NCBI GenBank assembly: GCA_040954595.2
Contig: CM082583.2
Span: 6,386,001 to 6,450,000, forward strand
Direction: 5' to 3'
DNA: 64,000 bases
DNA from: Balanoglossus misakiensis
Taxonomy: Eukaryota > Hemichordata
In this document: in pieces, positions 27,032 through 36,975 of the stretch
Position numbering within the stretch: the stretch's first letter is position 1
How the letters are laid out: each line of letters starts with the position of its first letter
The notes under the pieces: model-generated
Told to the model about the DNA's origin: nothing
The model's database searches: none
Seen by the model: the letters and a program-made list of their open reading frames with translations, nothing else
Position numbers and translations under genes: made by a program

Positions 27032-30000
27032 GTAAGAAACCTAAAGCAGTTCTCTCATATTCGTGATAGTGTCCAGCTTTTCCGACGCGGCTAAGGCGCT
27101 TAGTCACCTTTCTTTAAAAACGATGGCACTATAAAAGAAACTTCATTGACAAGAAACGCCCCATGCGTGGATGAGACGAGAGAGTCATTAAGCAAATCGT
27201 GCCTCGGCAACGGTGTTTTTTTGCATTCCGGGACGTGTTTACTTGCGGCTGCTGGTGATTCCACCAAATGACCGACGCGTATTTGGCATGCCGAACAGTA
27301 AAAGGTATCGAGGAAGTGGCGTCAACACCGTTTTTTTTTCAAATTTCGCTTCCCACCGGATTTCATCTATTGTCTATCGGAAGAATGGGTGAAGATAAAA
27401 GGCGTGTCTTCAAATTAAGGCGAGAAATGCCAGAACAACGTAGGTTAAAGGTATACGGTCACCTATACAAATTTAGCCACAGTTACCATGGTAAATTGAG
27501 ATCTAACCAATCACAGATTTTCAGTGGGTGGCACACGCGAAAATAAAGTGTTCTTTAGAACACTCAAATACGCCATTTCAACTATATATGGCGATATGTA
27601 AATTGGAGGTGACCGTATACCTTTAAGTCGGCGTTCGTGATTGACCTTGTATAACGTGCGGCACCACCTCTGTAAAAATTTTATAGAAAAATATGTCCTT
27701 AAAGTTGCGCTACTGTACGCATACCTACATCGTGCTGGGTGTTTGCCCCGCGGGGCATGCTATGTAGTTTGTACCACATTCTCTTCGTGTCCCCCACAAA
27801 GTTGGGATTTGGCAGGAGCAACGCCAAATCAGTCGAAAAGAAAACACATAAGTCATCGGGTATGCATCTGTTGCTTTCGTAAGCTTCCAATCAGTTACAA
27901 AATAGTACAGTTCAGGCATGTTTTATGTCATTGATGCAAAACAGTCGTGAACGATTGGATTTTTCCCCCTGATAGATACGGTGACCGCTCCGTCTTTACT
28001 CCAATTGCGAGAGCAGTCAAATCACTCAGGGTCTAACCTTCGACTCCAGTGCGATAAAATGACCCAATGCTTTCTTTTCCTTCCCCCCCAAAAAACATCG
28101 CAGCGGTCTTCTCGCTTTTTGGCAAACGGAGCGTAAAGCCAATTTAGCAAAGCGAACTGGAGAGTGGTGTCTTCAAAATTACATTGATTTAGACACTGCT
28201 TGGGAATGTCTAGGGCCAACTGGATTATTGTCGGCATCGAGAGGAAGTTCGAAGCGTAAGCTCCATTTCAAGGCCGGGCCTTGTTGGTTAATCATCTGGT
28301 ATGCGTGCCCAACGCTAAGATTGAACTCCCGGTATACGCAATAACATGGGTGTCAACCGCGATCTGTGGTATGCCGGCCGTATCCGCTCCACGCTCTCCG
28401 CTTTCCCTCTCAGGCTGCGCAAAGTTTATCTCAGGGCAGTACACCATAAGGAGGTGGGGCCCAGTGATCGGGACATGTTGGGTAACACTAAACGAGGCGA
28501 TCTGCTCGCAGATAAAATCCATTCCTTCCTGTTGCCGAGTTGAGTAGTTGGTGCCCCCGGGAACGGTATCTGTGAGACGTCTTTCACCGATTCGTGGACG
28601 GGGCTCCCTGAGCTACCCCTGTGCTCCAGGCTACGGGGGTCGTCCGTTACACTGGTAAACAAAATCAATCAACCTTTATCTCTTATCATAAGAGTACTTT
28701 CCGAGGTGATTTGGTCAAACGATAACACAATTACAACGTGGTATATACGGATATGTGGTGGCGAAATGTACAATGCGCAATTCCAGGAGCGAGTTCCGAT
28801 TTGGAATCCGGGGAAAATTAATTGATTGGTATATTACAAACTACAATGAAAGTGAACATAAGTAAACATTGAGAAAGTGAAATTGAGAATTTATCAGTGA
28901 AATTGGAAGTTTTTGACTCACTTACTTGACTTAGGAAACCAAGAGTGGATATATCGTCTATCGTTAAATGTGTACATGTATATAAGTACCGATAACAATT
29001 TTTGTATGAAAAAAACTTCTGTTTGGTGCCTCGCTCAGTTGGAATACTTTCAAGCCACGGAAATTTGCGGCAAGGCCCGGCTCTCTAATGTTTCCCTTCC
29101 TTCACTGCACAAAAATACATTCAAATACCACAGCAAGCGAGGATACATTAAACCCCAAGGCAACTGCGACCATGCTAACAACCACCACGGCTAATTGACG
29201 TCTGCTAAACATAGGAGGACATGTGTGCATTATAACCTTTCAGTCGTAATTCACAGGGCATGTCAATTTCTACTTGCCGAAACGCTGTCTGTTTTCTTTT
29301 CTAAATCAACGCCATTCTGTCACTGGTGTTGATATGAGTCACGTTCTAACGCTATGGCGAGACAAACAGACCATATCTATACGTGTGGATTTTTTGTACA
29401 CATCCGCTCTGCGGTCTAAAAAAAATCACGCTTGAGATGACACGTGTCAATTTCGATGGGATGATATTTGAAGCAACTTGGAAATATGTCAACAAAAAGT
29501 GAAATAAACATCGCACGCTATAGTAAATTTCCTGTCACTGTAGAGACAAATTGGTTTGATGAACATTTATTGTAGTAAGCTTGATTAATATAATAATATA
29601 ATTAATATAGGTCACTTCATTTGAGAGATGACAAGGACGCATCTTACAATGGTTATGAGAACGCTGCATGTTACCTGCACGATATTTTTGAAAGTCACAT
29701 TTCTCATCAAACATGTCACAGACAACATGAGAACCCCACTAAATCATATGTTATAAAGACGAGTTTCTGAAATTACGTTGATATAGATACTGTACTCGTA
29801 ACAAGACACAGGATACGTCTTATAGTATGAAAGAGACAATTTTCGGATTGATGTCATTCAAAACAATTAACTTCGAGAGTGGATGTCGCTCTCTGAAAGT
29901 TGATATACCATTTGAATGGGGAGCTTAAACAGCAAAAAGGAATAATTTGTTTTGCGTTACCTACATGTACCTCGGGGTTTTAAATGATAAAAATCGTATT

Positions 30001-33000
30001 GAGGCAATTCTCAATTGAAAGTGCATTCTCGCTGTGAATACTTTCTTGAGCTCTTCATTGAATAGACCTTAGCATAAACTGTTAACATTTGAAATGATTC
30101 GGCCAACGTTGCGCAGATTTCAAACCGTTTCAAGTTGTTGGTGTTTTTATTTGGGGGGTGAGAAATGAACCAAACAGTATGATAATTTTCATATTACAGC
30201 GAAAGAATAACACTGCCACGAGCCGTGGACATGTCAACATGTTTAGTTGTCGACATGAGAAGAACCAACTGGAAGTGTGAAATTTGGCCGAAATTTGCCC
30301 TGTAAAGTTTAGTGTCCTCTTAACCCTCAAATACCAGGGAGAAGTGTTTAGACAAGACGTTAAACATAGTAAACTTGTAAGTAGGCGAGGTACACATCAC
30401 GTTGCCGTGTGATAAATTGGCATGGAAACGATGGTGATCATTTGTGGTTTAATGAATTGCACGCACAAGTGTTCCTTCAAGGGGTCTACGTCTGTGAAAC
30501 AAGTGTCCTACTGCATAGCAAATCCACGTTGACATGTGAACGATTTCACCTGCATATTTTGACCACAACAGAAGTCTCAAACCAGTCTCAGCACAAGAAA
30601 CTCAAGCCAAAAAATCACTCTAGTAAAATACAAATCTACCTATAGCTCTACCCCATATCTCCATGTGCCTTAACCCATATAGCATTCCAGTCCAATAGTT
30701 TTCCATGGCGGTAAGTAATGTTTATTATGTAAAACCATACAAATTGGTGCAATTCAGTTTTTTTCATGTGTATGGTCTGGTTCTCTCTTTCTTTGACAAC
30801 AGCAGCAGTAGCAGCAGCGAGAGGGACCATTGTCCCCACGAGAAGGCGATCACAGAAGTATACTTGTGTAAGCTACGGAGCGGAGAAGACGGAAACTGCG
30901 TTAAGTAAGTTTAATGTGTACAAACTATTTTTCAGGGATTTCGCAATATCTTTGTGCAGTGACGTGTTCGTGTTTCACAATGCCGCATTGGGGAAACCTT
31001 TCAAATTTCTTTGGCCGTGTTTTCACGTCTTAATGGGAGAGACGCGGTACGGCGATTTTGCTCTGGGTCGCCCCAAGACAGATGACGCGGAACTGAGGAA
31101 CAGCCCTGTCGGATGGTCTGCTTTAAAGTTTTGTCAAGCGAAATTTAACTACAAACACAAAGTCTCTAACATTTGATGGAAATGTTTACGTCGGGGTGTC
31201 GTTTGCGTGGACTCAGACTTGAGCCATTGGAATTCTTACGACTTTCACAATCAAATTACAGGAAATATTGTTGCCCTGGTTACCAGCACGTTGGTGGAAG
31301 GTGTCAGTCCAAAAGTAAGACTTCGTATTCATGTTTGCTTTATTGTTTCGATTTCTTCTTTTCACACAATATTCTGTCTTTTCCCGATCTCCGACACAGA
31401 CTGTGGTCGCCGCCATCATGTCTGTTGTCAGGACAGCACACTGCCTTATGGCATTGACTGTATACCGCGCAATTTTTGTAACCAGAGTCTCTGGTTTGGC
31501 ACATGCGCATAAGACGATCGTCGCCCTTTATGCAACCCTTGGAATTGTTTGGTTCATGTGTTTAGAGATCTATTTCAATTTTTCAGACATCACCCACTCC
31601 CCAAGTTACAGCACAAACTATTTCTACAATATATTCTAGCTCACCTATAGTATTTCGTTCCACACAGACGTTGACGTGTGCGCGGGCTCTCCTTGTGAGC
31701 AACAATGCACCAACAATTTCGGCAGACTCGTGTGTTCGTGCTTCCCGGGATACAAGTTAGACAGACAGAGAATCAGAGCTCAAACGCCGCCATTTTGCGT
31801 GGGTAAGAGAATCAAATTCGAAAAGCAATTTATGACACCACAAAACGACCGCGCTAAATTTCATCAAGTACAACACGTTGCTGCAAGGCATTTTTGTGTT
31901 CAGTTTATGTATCTTCTTCTGTAAACGATGTCCAGTCAATCCCCCGAGTACTTGACCTACTTCAGTGACTGCTAACATAATCATCGTATGATTTATATCT
32001 CACTCCTGCACCAAGCGTACATGTATGTGTATAGGCAGTGCTATGTAAGGTTGCAACATCAGATGGCCAGTCCTTTAGCCTACTTAAGATAATGTATCTA
32101 CCAGATATGAACTAAATTGGATATGTTTCCATGGTTCGATGTATAATTGATACTGTGAAAATTACTATGAAAATCGAAATGTCTTCAGTGCACTATACCA
32201 CTGTATAGAGTTATAGAATCAATTTATTTTGTTTTGGGATACGATCCATTCATGCCGTGGATCCATTTTATTATGATCTTTTCATGTCATTTATGTTATC
32301 ACGTGATCGCAGATATGGATGAATGTCAGTACCTTAACGGAGGATGCAGTCACACCTGTACAAACACAAACGGTAGCTTTGAGTGCAGCTGTCCAGAAAG
32401 ACATCGCCTTGACAGCGACAAGAGAACGTGTGTCGGAGGTAAGCATGTTTATGGTCGCACAGCCAGACTTGCCGCGTGTAACTGAGTGCGCTTGCGCAGG
32501 TCATAATATGCATGTACAGTATTGATGGAGTCTCCCTGAGCTTGACTTTGAGACTTTGAGAACAACTTTTCAATCGGTATACGTACATTAACACGGATGT
32601 AATTAACCCCATAAACCACAGATGAAAGAATACCCTGGGCCCAGGTCTGGTCTTCGACAAGTATGCCTGCCTTTAAGGTCAAGGATGACAATATAAACGA
32701 TGTTACTCCAGCCGTCAAAGGCATCGTGGCCGTCGGCGAAGCCACTTCCGCCGTCACTGATGATAACTTGGCCGTGCCTGCTCCTGACGACATTGATGAC
32801 GTCATGGCCTTTGCGGGTGCCTTTCCAGTCGTCAGTGAGGAGGACAGACCGGCCGGTGATGAACAAAGCGGTCGCGGTGCTACCGTGGAAGAGCGTTCCT
32901 GCACCCCAAGTTGTACTGACGTCAAAAGTCTGAAGGATAGCATTGATCAGCAGGTATTTAATTAGCACGACATCGCATGCGCAGTTTACTTTTATAATTC

Positions 33001-35473
33001 CACCAGGTCAGTGTATACAATGGTATATGTTGATTAATTCGGCGTGGAAGTCAATTGCATTAGTTGTCTGCACAATCTTTTGGTAAATTCTTGCACCAAC
33101 ATTGTAAGAGAGTTCCTCTCCGTTTGTGGCCAATGTAAATGTCCCGGAAACATCTGTTGTACACCTGTGTTAAGAGTACGTCGACGAATAGTATTGTCCA
33201 AGCAGAAGTTGACTATTAAAAAGGCATCGTCCAATGAGAAGCAGCCTTTGTGAGACCGCTTCACGCCAAAGCTCTGGCTTTTCGCTCCTTCCGTAGATGA
33301 TGCTAATAAATGCCATGGGGACCAGCATGGCAGGTACGACGGGCCAAGCAGGACCCAGGGGATCACCTGGACCGGCAGGGATACCAGGTGCACGCGGGTT
33401 GCCGGGCTTACACGGGCTGTCTGGTCCGATGGGTCCCGAGGGACCGATGGGGCCGCCCGGTCCACAAGGTCCGCCCGGAACCGGATATGCCGGAGCTGAA
33501 TCGGACGGGAAAGAGGTGATGGGACGACGAGGACGCAGGGGACCAATTGTAAGTTTGTATTATAACGAACCAAAAGTTTTGCACATATTTAGGAAATTGC
33601 TTTGTAAAGGGTACCAGTTGTTATTTTCTGACACATCTCAAGAAAGTACTGTAGGCCCTATTTGGAAAAAATACCACGCGGTGCATTCATGAATCTAACA
33701 TGTTTCGTTTTAGTTTCGTACGCTGTTATTGTGTAGAAAAGACAGCAATCTGATTTAAACTAAAAGTCATGGTGACGTGATCCTATTTTAACCAATGGGA
33801 TTCCTTTCATCTTACACGTCATACAGGTTTAATCTGTATTGGCCAATAATATACTCTTTTGTCATCTTCTAGGGAAGACCCGGCGCACGAGGACCAGCTG
33901 GACTTAAGGTAATATGTTTCACTGATGCTGCAGTACCATGACTAGAGTTTTAATTTATCATGGTGACTTTTGGCCCTTTTTGTGAAAATTTAAAAAAATG
34001 ACAATATTGTAACACCGTTTTCCCGAAAAATTCGACTACCTTAAGACACGACTTCAAAGTGAAGTTCTCGCGGGCGGTTGTTCAACTAATCTCGTCGACG
34101 GGTGGGTGGATACGGGGAATACGCCGCGCCATTGGAGGCTGTGTTTATTTCCGCCGGAATGTCGACTGCCTTGGTATTTGGCGATTGGCCAACATGGGCA
34201 CCGTAGGTCAATAGTCAGGGTTAGGGCCTTCCTGCGCCATTCTTTGCCATATATCACTGGCGTGATCCCAGAGTTTTCCTCCATTTTAGTAACTAATACA
34301 GCTCGATGCTATTCCATAGAACTGACACAACAGTTTTCTGTTACTGACTGTGACTGTTTCAACGCTTATTTTCTAAGCTGGTAGCTCTTCTTTCCCAACA
34401 GGGAGATCAAGGATCGGAAGGACCGCGAGGAGAAAAGGTAACTATGTCTTGAACGTCACCACCATTAGCTCATTTGCCTCTTCTGGCGAAACAAACAAAC
34501 AAACAAACAAACAAACAAACAATGCCATGGAGATGCATGCCGGAATCCTATGACAAGAAGTAAAGCAAATGATTTAATAAAATAATATGCAAGACATTAA
34601 AGTTTTTTCAGTTTAATCGCGCGTGCGGGCAGTCTACAAATCTCGTAAACTAAACGCGTGTGTTTTGTTATTTTTTGACTGCTCTGTTTTGATTGCCACG
34701 TAACTAGCGACGGAATAATATTTCAAACAGTGATCATGCGAATGCTTGAAAAATTAACAATCATAAATTGGGTTGTACAGGAGGCAGATGTCAAACTGGA
34801 AGACGGAAACGAGAACTCACAGTTTGACGTTTGTGGTCAGAGAATCTGGAAAGAATAATTGAGGGCGAAGAAAAATACCGACCACATGCGGTCTAGCCAT
34901 ATTTTGTCTTACCAAAGCAAACAAAACCAAGAACTACAGTATACCAATGCAATAATAGACCTAGTTCATTTACAAAGCGGAAATTGCATTTTTTATTTTC
35001 ATTTTACATGGACAGTTTAAGCGACAGAAGGCGACGACGATGATGATGATTTGACCACAAGGCTATAGTTTATGCGTTGTACACCTCATTGTTTTCTTTC
35101 GTCGCAGGGTTACCCGGGGCAACTTGACTTTGTTCTCCTAATAATGGCCGGACTTCGTCGGGATGTTTTGGAGCTCCAGAGAACGGTCTTCAGAGACCGA
35201 GTCCTGAACAACGTCCACCGTGTGGATGGCAACGGGTTCGGTGATCACAACGGTGTGCAGGGTCTGGAGCTGGGCAACGAATACCAAGTCACCGGCGATG
35301 ATGACGTCGACGATACGTGGGATTTCTCCAAAGATCCGCTCTTTGGAAATTGGGGGAGCGGTGACGACATGAAATCCTTTGAAGATATGCTCTTTGAGGG
35401 GACACCCCACGAAACAAAACAACTACTTGACGAAAAGGACGAAAAAGAACCACCCGAGGGGGCCAAAGTTTAA
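26940..35473 (+). CDS. CCBE1: CCBE1 orthologue: secreted collagen and calcium-binding EGF domain protein (10 constitutive exons plus 1 possible cassette)
   Basis: Coding exons: 26940-27031, 30803-30904, 31262-31314, [optional 31400-31477], 31668-31802, 32313-32438, 32622-32953, 33297-33548, 33873-33908, 34402-34437, 35108-35473 (TAA). All introns are GT-AG and phases match; the joined product is 509 residues (535 with the cassette), against 406 in human. Order: signal peptide (about 1-20), cysteine module (41-78), EGF (87-126), calcium-binding EGF with DMDEC and [12 protein letters not shown] (about 128-168), long acidic linker (170-280), Gly-X-Y collagen runs (about 294-388), C-terminal domain resembling the human DFLLLMLADIRND region. 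In vertebrates CCBE1 is an extracellular-matrix protein that promotes ADAMTS3 cleavage of VEGF-C in lymphangiogenesis; its role in an invertebrate is unknown. The start is the ATG opening a hydrophobic leader that splices in phase. Orthology is confident; exact boundaries of exons 6 and 7 are less certain. Confidence 0.94.
27032..30802 (+). other. CCBE1 intron 1 (3.8 kb)
   Basis: Holds the MITE at 27445-27626 and a locally GC-richer block at about 28280-28670. Nothing else could be supported. Confidence 0.75.
27445..27626. mobile_element. MITE, about 182 bp including TTAA ends, in CCBE1 intron 1
   Basis: Begins TTAAAGGTATACGGTCACCT and ends with its near-perfect inverse AGGTGACCGTATACCTTTAA. 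The inverted homology extends inward (ATACAAATTTA against TAAATTG). A central palindrome, GTGTTCTTTAGAACAC, lies near 27548. The internal sequence has no coding potential. TTAA at both outer edges could be the target-site duplication or part of the repeat. Superfamily is uncertain. A diverged relative lies at 37806-37917. Confidence 0.82.
30803..30904 (+). CDS. CCBE1: CCBE1 exon 2: first part of the cysteine module
   Basis: Encodes a serine run and then [17 protein letters not shown] and GEDGNC, matching the human DREICSESKIATTKYPC and GELTTC segment in cysteine spacing. The acceptor lies in a (AGC)n run, so several in-frame start points are possible; the 5'-most AG is taken here. Donor is GTAAGT. 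Confidence 0.85.
31262..31314 (+). CDS. CCBE1: CCBE1 exon 3: CC-x9-C motif
   Basis: Encodes [18 protein letters not shown], aligned with human RKKCCKGYKFVLGQCIPE. The acceptor is TTACAG and the donor GTAAGA; one base of a split codon remains. The split codon with exon 2 gives lysine. Confidence 0.88.
31400..31477 (+). CDS. CCBE1: Possible CCBE1 cassette exon (78 nt, cysteine-rich)
   Basis: Follows a strong polypyrimidine tract and CACAG, and ends at GTAACC. Both ends have phase 1, so it can be included or skipped without a frameshift. It adds 26 residues with a C-x6-CC-x10-C pattern ending in CIPRNF. This resembles a second copy of the CC-x9-C motif of exon 3. Skipping it restores exactly the human spacing between the last cysteine of the module and the first EGF cysteine, so the skipped form is probably the ancestral one. 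No transcript evidence is available from sequence alone. Confidence 0.4.
31668..31802 (+). CDS. CCBE1: CCBE1 exon 4: first EGF-like domain
   Basis: Encodes [19 protein letters not shown] and on to [11 protein letters not shown] and PPFCV. Human CCBE1 has DVCAEAPCEQQCTDNFGR in the same place. Acceptor CACAG, donor GTAAGA, one base left over. Confidence 0.94.
32313..32438 (+). CDS. CCBE1: CCBE1 exon 5: calcium-binding EGF domain
   Basis: Encodes [12 protein letters not shown], then [12 protein letters not shown] and a closing cysteine. The D-x-D/E-C start and the C-x-N-x4-F-x-C-x-C signature are those of calcium-binding EGF domains, including the Asn/Asp hydroxylation consensus. Donor GTAAGC. 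Confidence 0.95.
32622..32953 (+). CDS. CCBE1: CCBE1 exon 6: acidic linker and start of the coiled segment
   Basis: Opens in phase after AACCACAG and runs 332 nt to CAG|GTATTT. It encodes a long linker rich in Asp, Glu, Ala and Val (for example APDDIDDVM), then [21 protein letters not shown], which aligns with human GTCCATCKEFYQMKQTVLQ. The linker is much longer than in human CCBE1. An internal GTATGC could split the exon, but the whole stretch stays open in one frame. Confidence 0.78.
33297..33548 (+). CDS. CCBE1: CCBE1 exon 7: first collagen-like segment
   Basis: Acceptor CCGTAG, donor GTAAGT, phase 0 at both ends. Encodes [10 protein letters not shown], then about 17 Gly-X-Y triplets (such as [19 protein letters not shown]), an interruption and [10 protein letters not shown]. 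The last part matches the human GRRGPVGPPG region after its break. The antisense frame is also open, but only as a shadow of the glycine-proline bias. Confidence 0.9.
33873..33908 (+). CDS. CCBE1: CCBE1 exon 8: 36-nt collagen exon
   Basis: Twelve residues, [12 protein letters not shown], between TTCTAG and GTAATA. A 36-nt phase-0 exon made of whole Gly-X-Y triplets is typical of collagen-gene organisation. Confidence 0.88.
34402..34437 (+). CDS. CCBE1: CCBE1 exon 9: second 36-nt collagen exon
   Basis: Twelve residues, [12 protein letters not shown], between CCAACAG and GTAACT, phase 0. Aligns with the human GSKGERGAPGPRG region. Confidence 0.88.
34489..34521. repeat. AAAC microsatellite in CCBE1 intron 9
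   Basis: About eight AAAC units shortly after exon 9. Confidence 0.92.
35108..35473 (+). CDS. CCBE1: CCBE1 exon 10: C-terminal domain and stop
   Basis: Encodes [20 protein letters not shown], aligned with human GSFDFLLLMLADIRND, followed by a tail rich in Asp and Glu and a TAA at 35471-35473. The tail carries GSGDD (35354-35368), a Ser-Gly next to acidic residues, as expected of a glycosaminoglycan attachment site. Confidence 0.93.
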   Translation, partial: GYPGQLDFVLLIMAGLRRDVLELQRTVFRDRVLNNVHRVDGNGFGDHNGVQGLELGNEYQVTGDDDVDDTWDFSKDPLFGNWGSGDDMKSFEDMLFEGTPHETKQLLDEKDEKEPPEGAKV

Positions 35474-36431
35474 AAGCGTCGACTTCTCCCGTATGCAAAT
35501 GATACAATCCAAGACAGTACTTGTCAGTATGAAGATTAAATTTTGATCTGACATTGCTTTAATGTGAATAATTCTCTTCGGTCGACGACAGGCGACCATT
35601 TTAAAATGCTTAATTTATGATAAGCAATAAGTAGATTGTGTACGAAACAACTCACCTGCCAGGATATCACCACTCAGAAAGAATCGTCCAACGGTACGAT
35701 TCCCGAACGATTTACAGAAATTAACTGCAGTGATATTTTCAGATCAATTTCACCATAAATATTGTTTTCTTGGCTGTATCAAAATGATTGCATTGTGATT
35801 TCAAGAAACTAGGCAAAACTTCTCTACATGATTAAAACTTATTTTGTCATTTTAGTATATAGTAGAATAAGTCGACGTAGCGAGACTTTCCCACAGAACT
35901 TTTTTTTCGAGAAAGGATATTTCCCAACATTGATATTGATTACAGTATATTCCAATTGAAAATACCGCAAAATATTTTTATAACCACAGAGAATTTATTT
36001 TGTAATTAATCAGACGTTCGTGTAGAATATCGAGTGAATTTGACCAGAGAAATGCATTCTATCGTGAATGTACTTAAATATGGGTTCCACTTTCAGTCAT
36101 TACATCATATTTATCCAAAACTGTGTTTCAAGTTGTATATAATTTTGGCAGGGAGCGCCACCAGCGACGAAACTTTCTGTCTGTGTGTCCCCTGTACTTG
36201 AATTGCATGCACATATCAGCGTCACAATGAATCAAGACAATCACACAGAGAATGACATACCTAAGACGACAGCATGCAAAAAGCTTGTCAATACAATGAT
36301 ATGATTAATCAGTTTTTGTTAATACAAGGCCAGGCTAAAAATATGGCCGGAAAAAGTGTGAGACCGTTGTGATGAACAAAATCTCCAAGATGCAAGACCG
36401 TGTAACCTATTAACAATACTTTATACTGTAA

Positions 36432-36437
36432 AATAAA
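36432..36437 (+). terminator. Candidate CCBE1 polyadenylation signal
   Basis: Canonical AATAAA, 959 nt downstream of the CCBE1 stop and about 150 bases before the FOCAD promoter motifs. Weaker ATTAAA signals occur at 35535-35540 and 35831-35836, so a much shorter 3' UTR is also possible. Confidence 0.4.
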
Positions 36438-36584
36438 TCTGTGGACTAACATATTTTAAGAGAAAACATGCTGTGAATTACTGAGAACAACAATAACAAC
36501 ACACCCAGGAGTGCGGTAAGGCAAAATCCGAAATTGAATCTGAACCCGAAGTCGAGACTAACTTCAGCGTCGTAAGAAATCCTC

Positions 36585-36650
36585 GTATGACGTCAGAGGG
36601 CATCCCCCAACATGGCGCAAACCAGCAGGTAGGTACGTACACGTGGAATG
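36585..36650 (+). promoter_or_regulatory. Putative FOCAD core promoter: CRE, YY1-like site, E-box
   Basis: A perfect palindromic CRE, TGACGTCA, lies at 36588-36595. About 15 bases on is CAACATGGCGC (36609-36619), close to the YY1 consensus AANATGGCGGC, which in animals often sits just downstream of start sites. A CACGTG E-box is at 36640-36645. The group is about 200 bases upstream of the FOCAD start codon. The motifs are seen; promoter function is inferred. Confidence 0.5.
36612..36632 (+). promoter_or_regulatory. Upstream ORF or alternative 5' exon of FOCAD
   Basis: ATG GCG CAA ACC AGC AGG TAG forms a six-codon uORF if transcribed and unspliced. The same ATG precedes a good donor (CAG|GTAGGT at 36628/36629). 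Splicing to an AG at 36822 or so, or at 36831 or so, would join it in frame to the main ATG. Confidence 0.3.
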
Positions 36651-36837
36651 TCTCGGGATTTCCGTTGGCATGTATGAATCTTCAGTGTGTCGCTATATCA
36701 GTGATGCTACAACCCTTGGTAAACACCAACCCCAACCCATAGACGTCTTTACTTCAACTTAATCCCTGCGACAAGGCACGACACGGACACTGACCGGCGA
36801 TATCAACGCGCCAGTTTGTAGCTGGCCTAGTGACAAA

Positions 36838-36975
36838 ATGGTAGAAGAACTACGCAAGAGGTTGGACTTCGATAACACCAGTGTATGCGTACAGACTGTC
36901 AATAGGTTGTATGCTCAAATAATTGACAAGAAGAACAACGCGAAAATAAATAGAATAGCATCGACAACGGTTGAG
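36838..36975 (+). CDS. FOCAD: FOCAD exon 1
   Basis: Starts MVEELRKRLDFDNTSVCVQ and ends ASTTVE before GTGAGT, phase 0. Confidence 0.92.

Noticed and set aside
30766-31176. 136-codon + strand frame around CCBE1 exon 2
   Set aside because: Different phase from the frame that carries the conserved cysteines; reads through the intron.
32449-32968. 164- and 121-codon antisense frames over CCBE1 exon 6
   Set aside because: Shadows of the biased acidic coding sequence on the + strand.
33044-33253. Cysteine-containing frame [12 protein letters not shown] between CCBE1 exons 6 and 7
   Set aside because: No acceptor/donor pair joins it in phase, and direct joining of exons 6 and 7 reproduces the family's coiled segment.
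33034-33573. 179-codon frame antisense to the collagen exon
   Set aside because: Mirror of the Gly-Pro-rich collagen coding sequence of CCBE1 exon 7.
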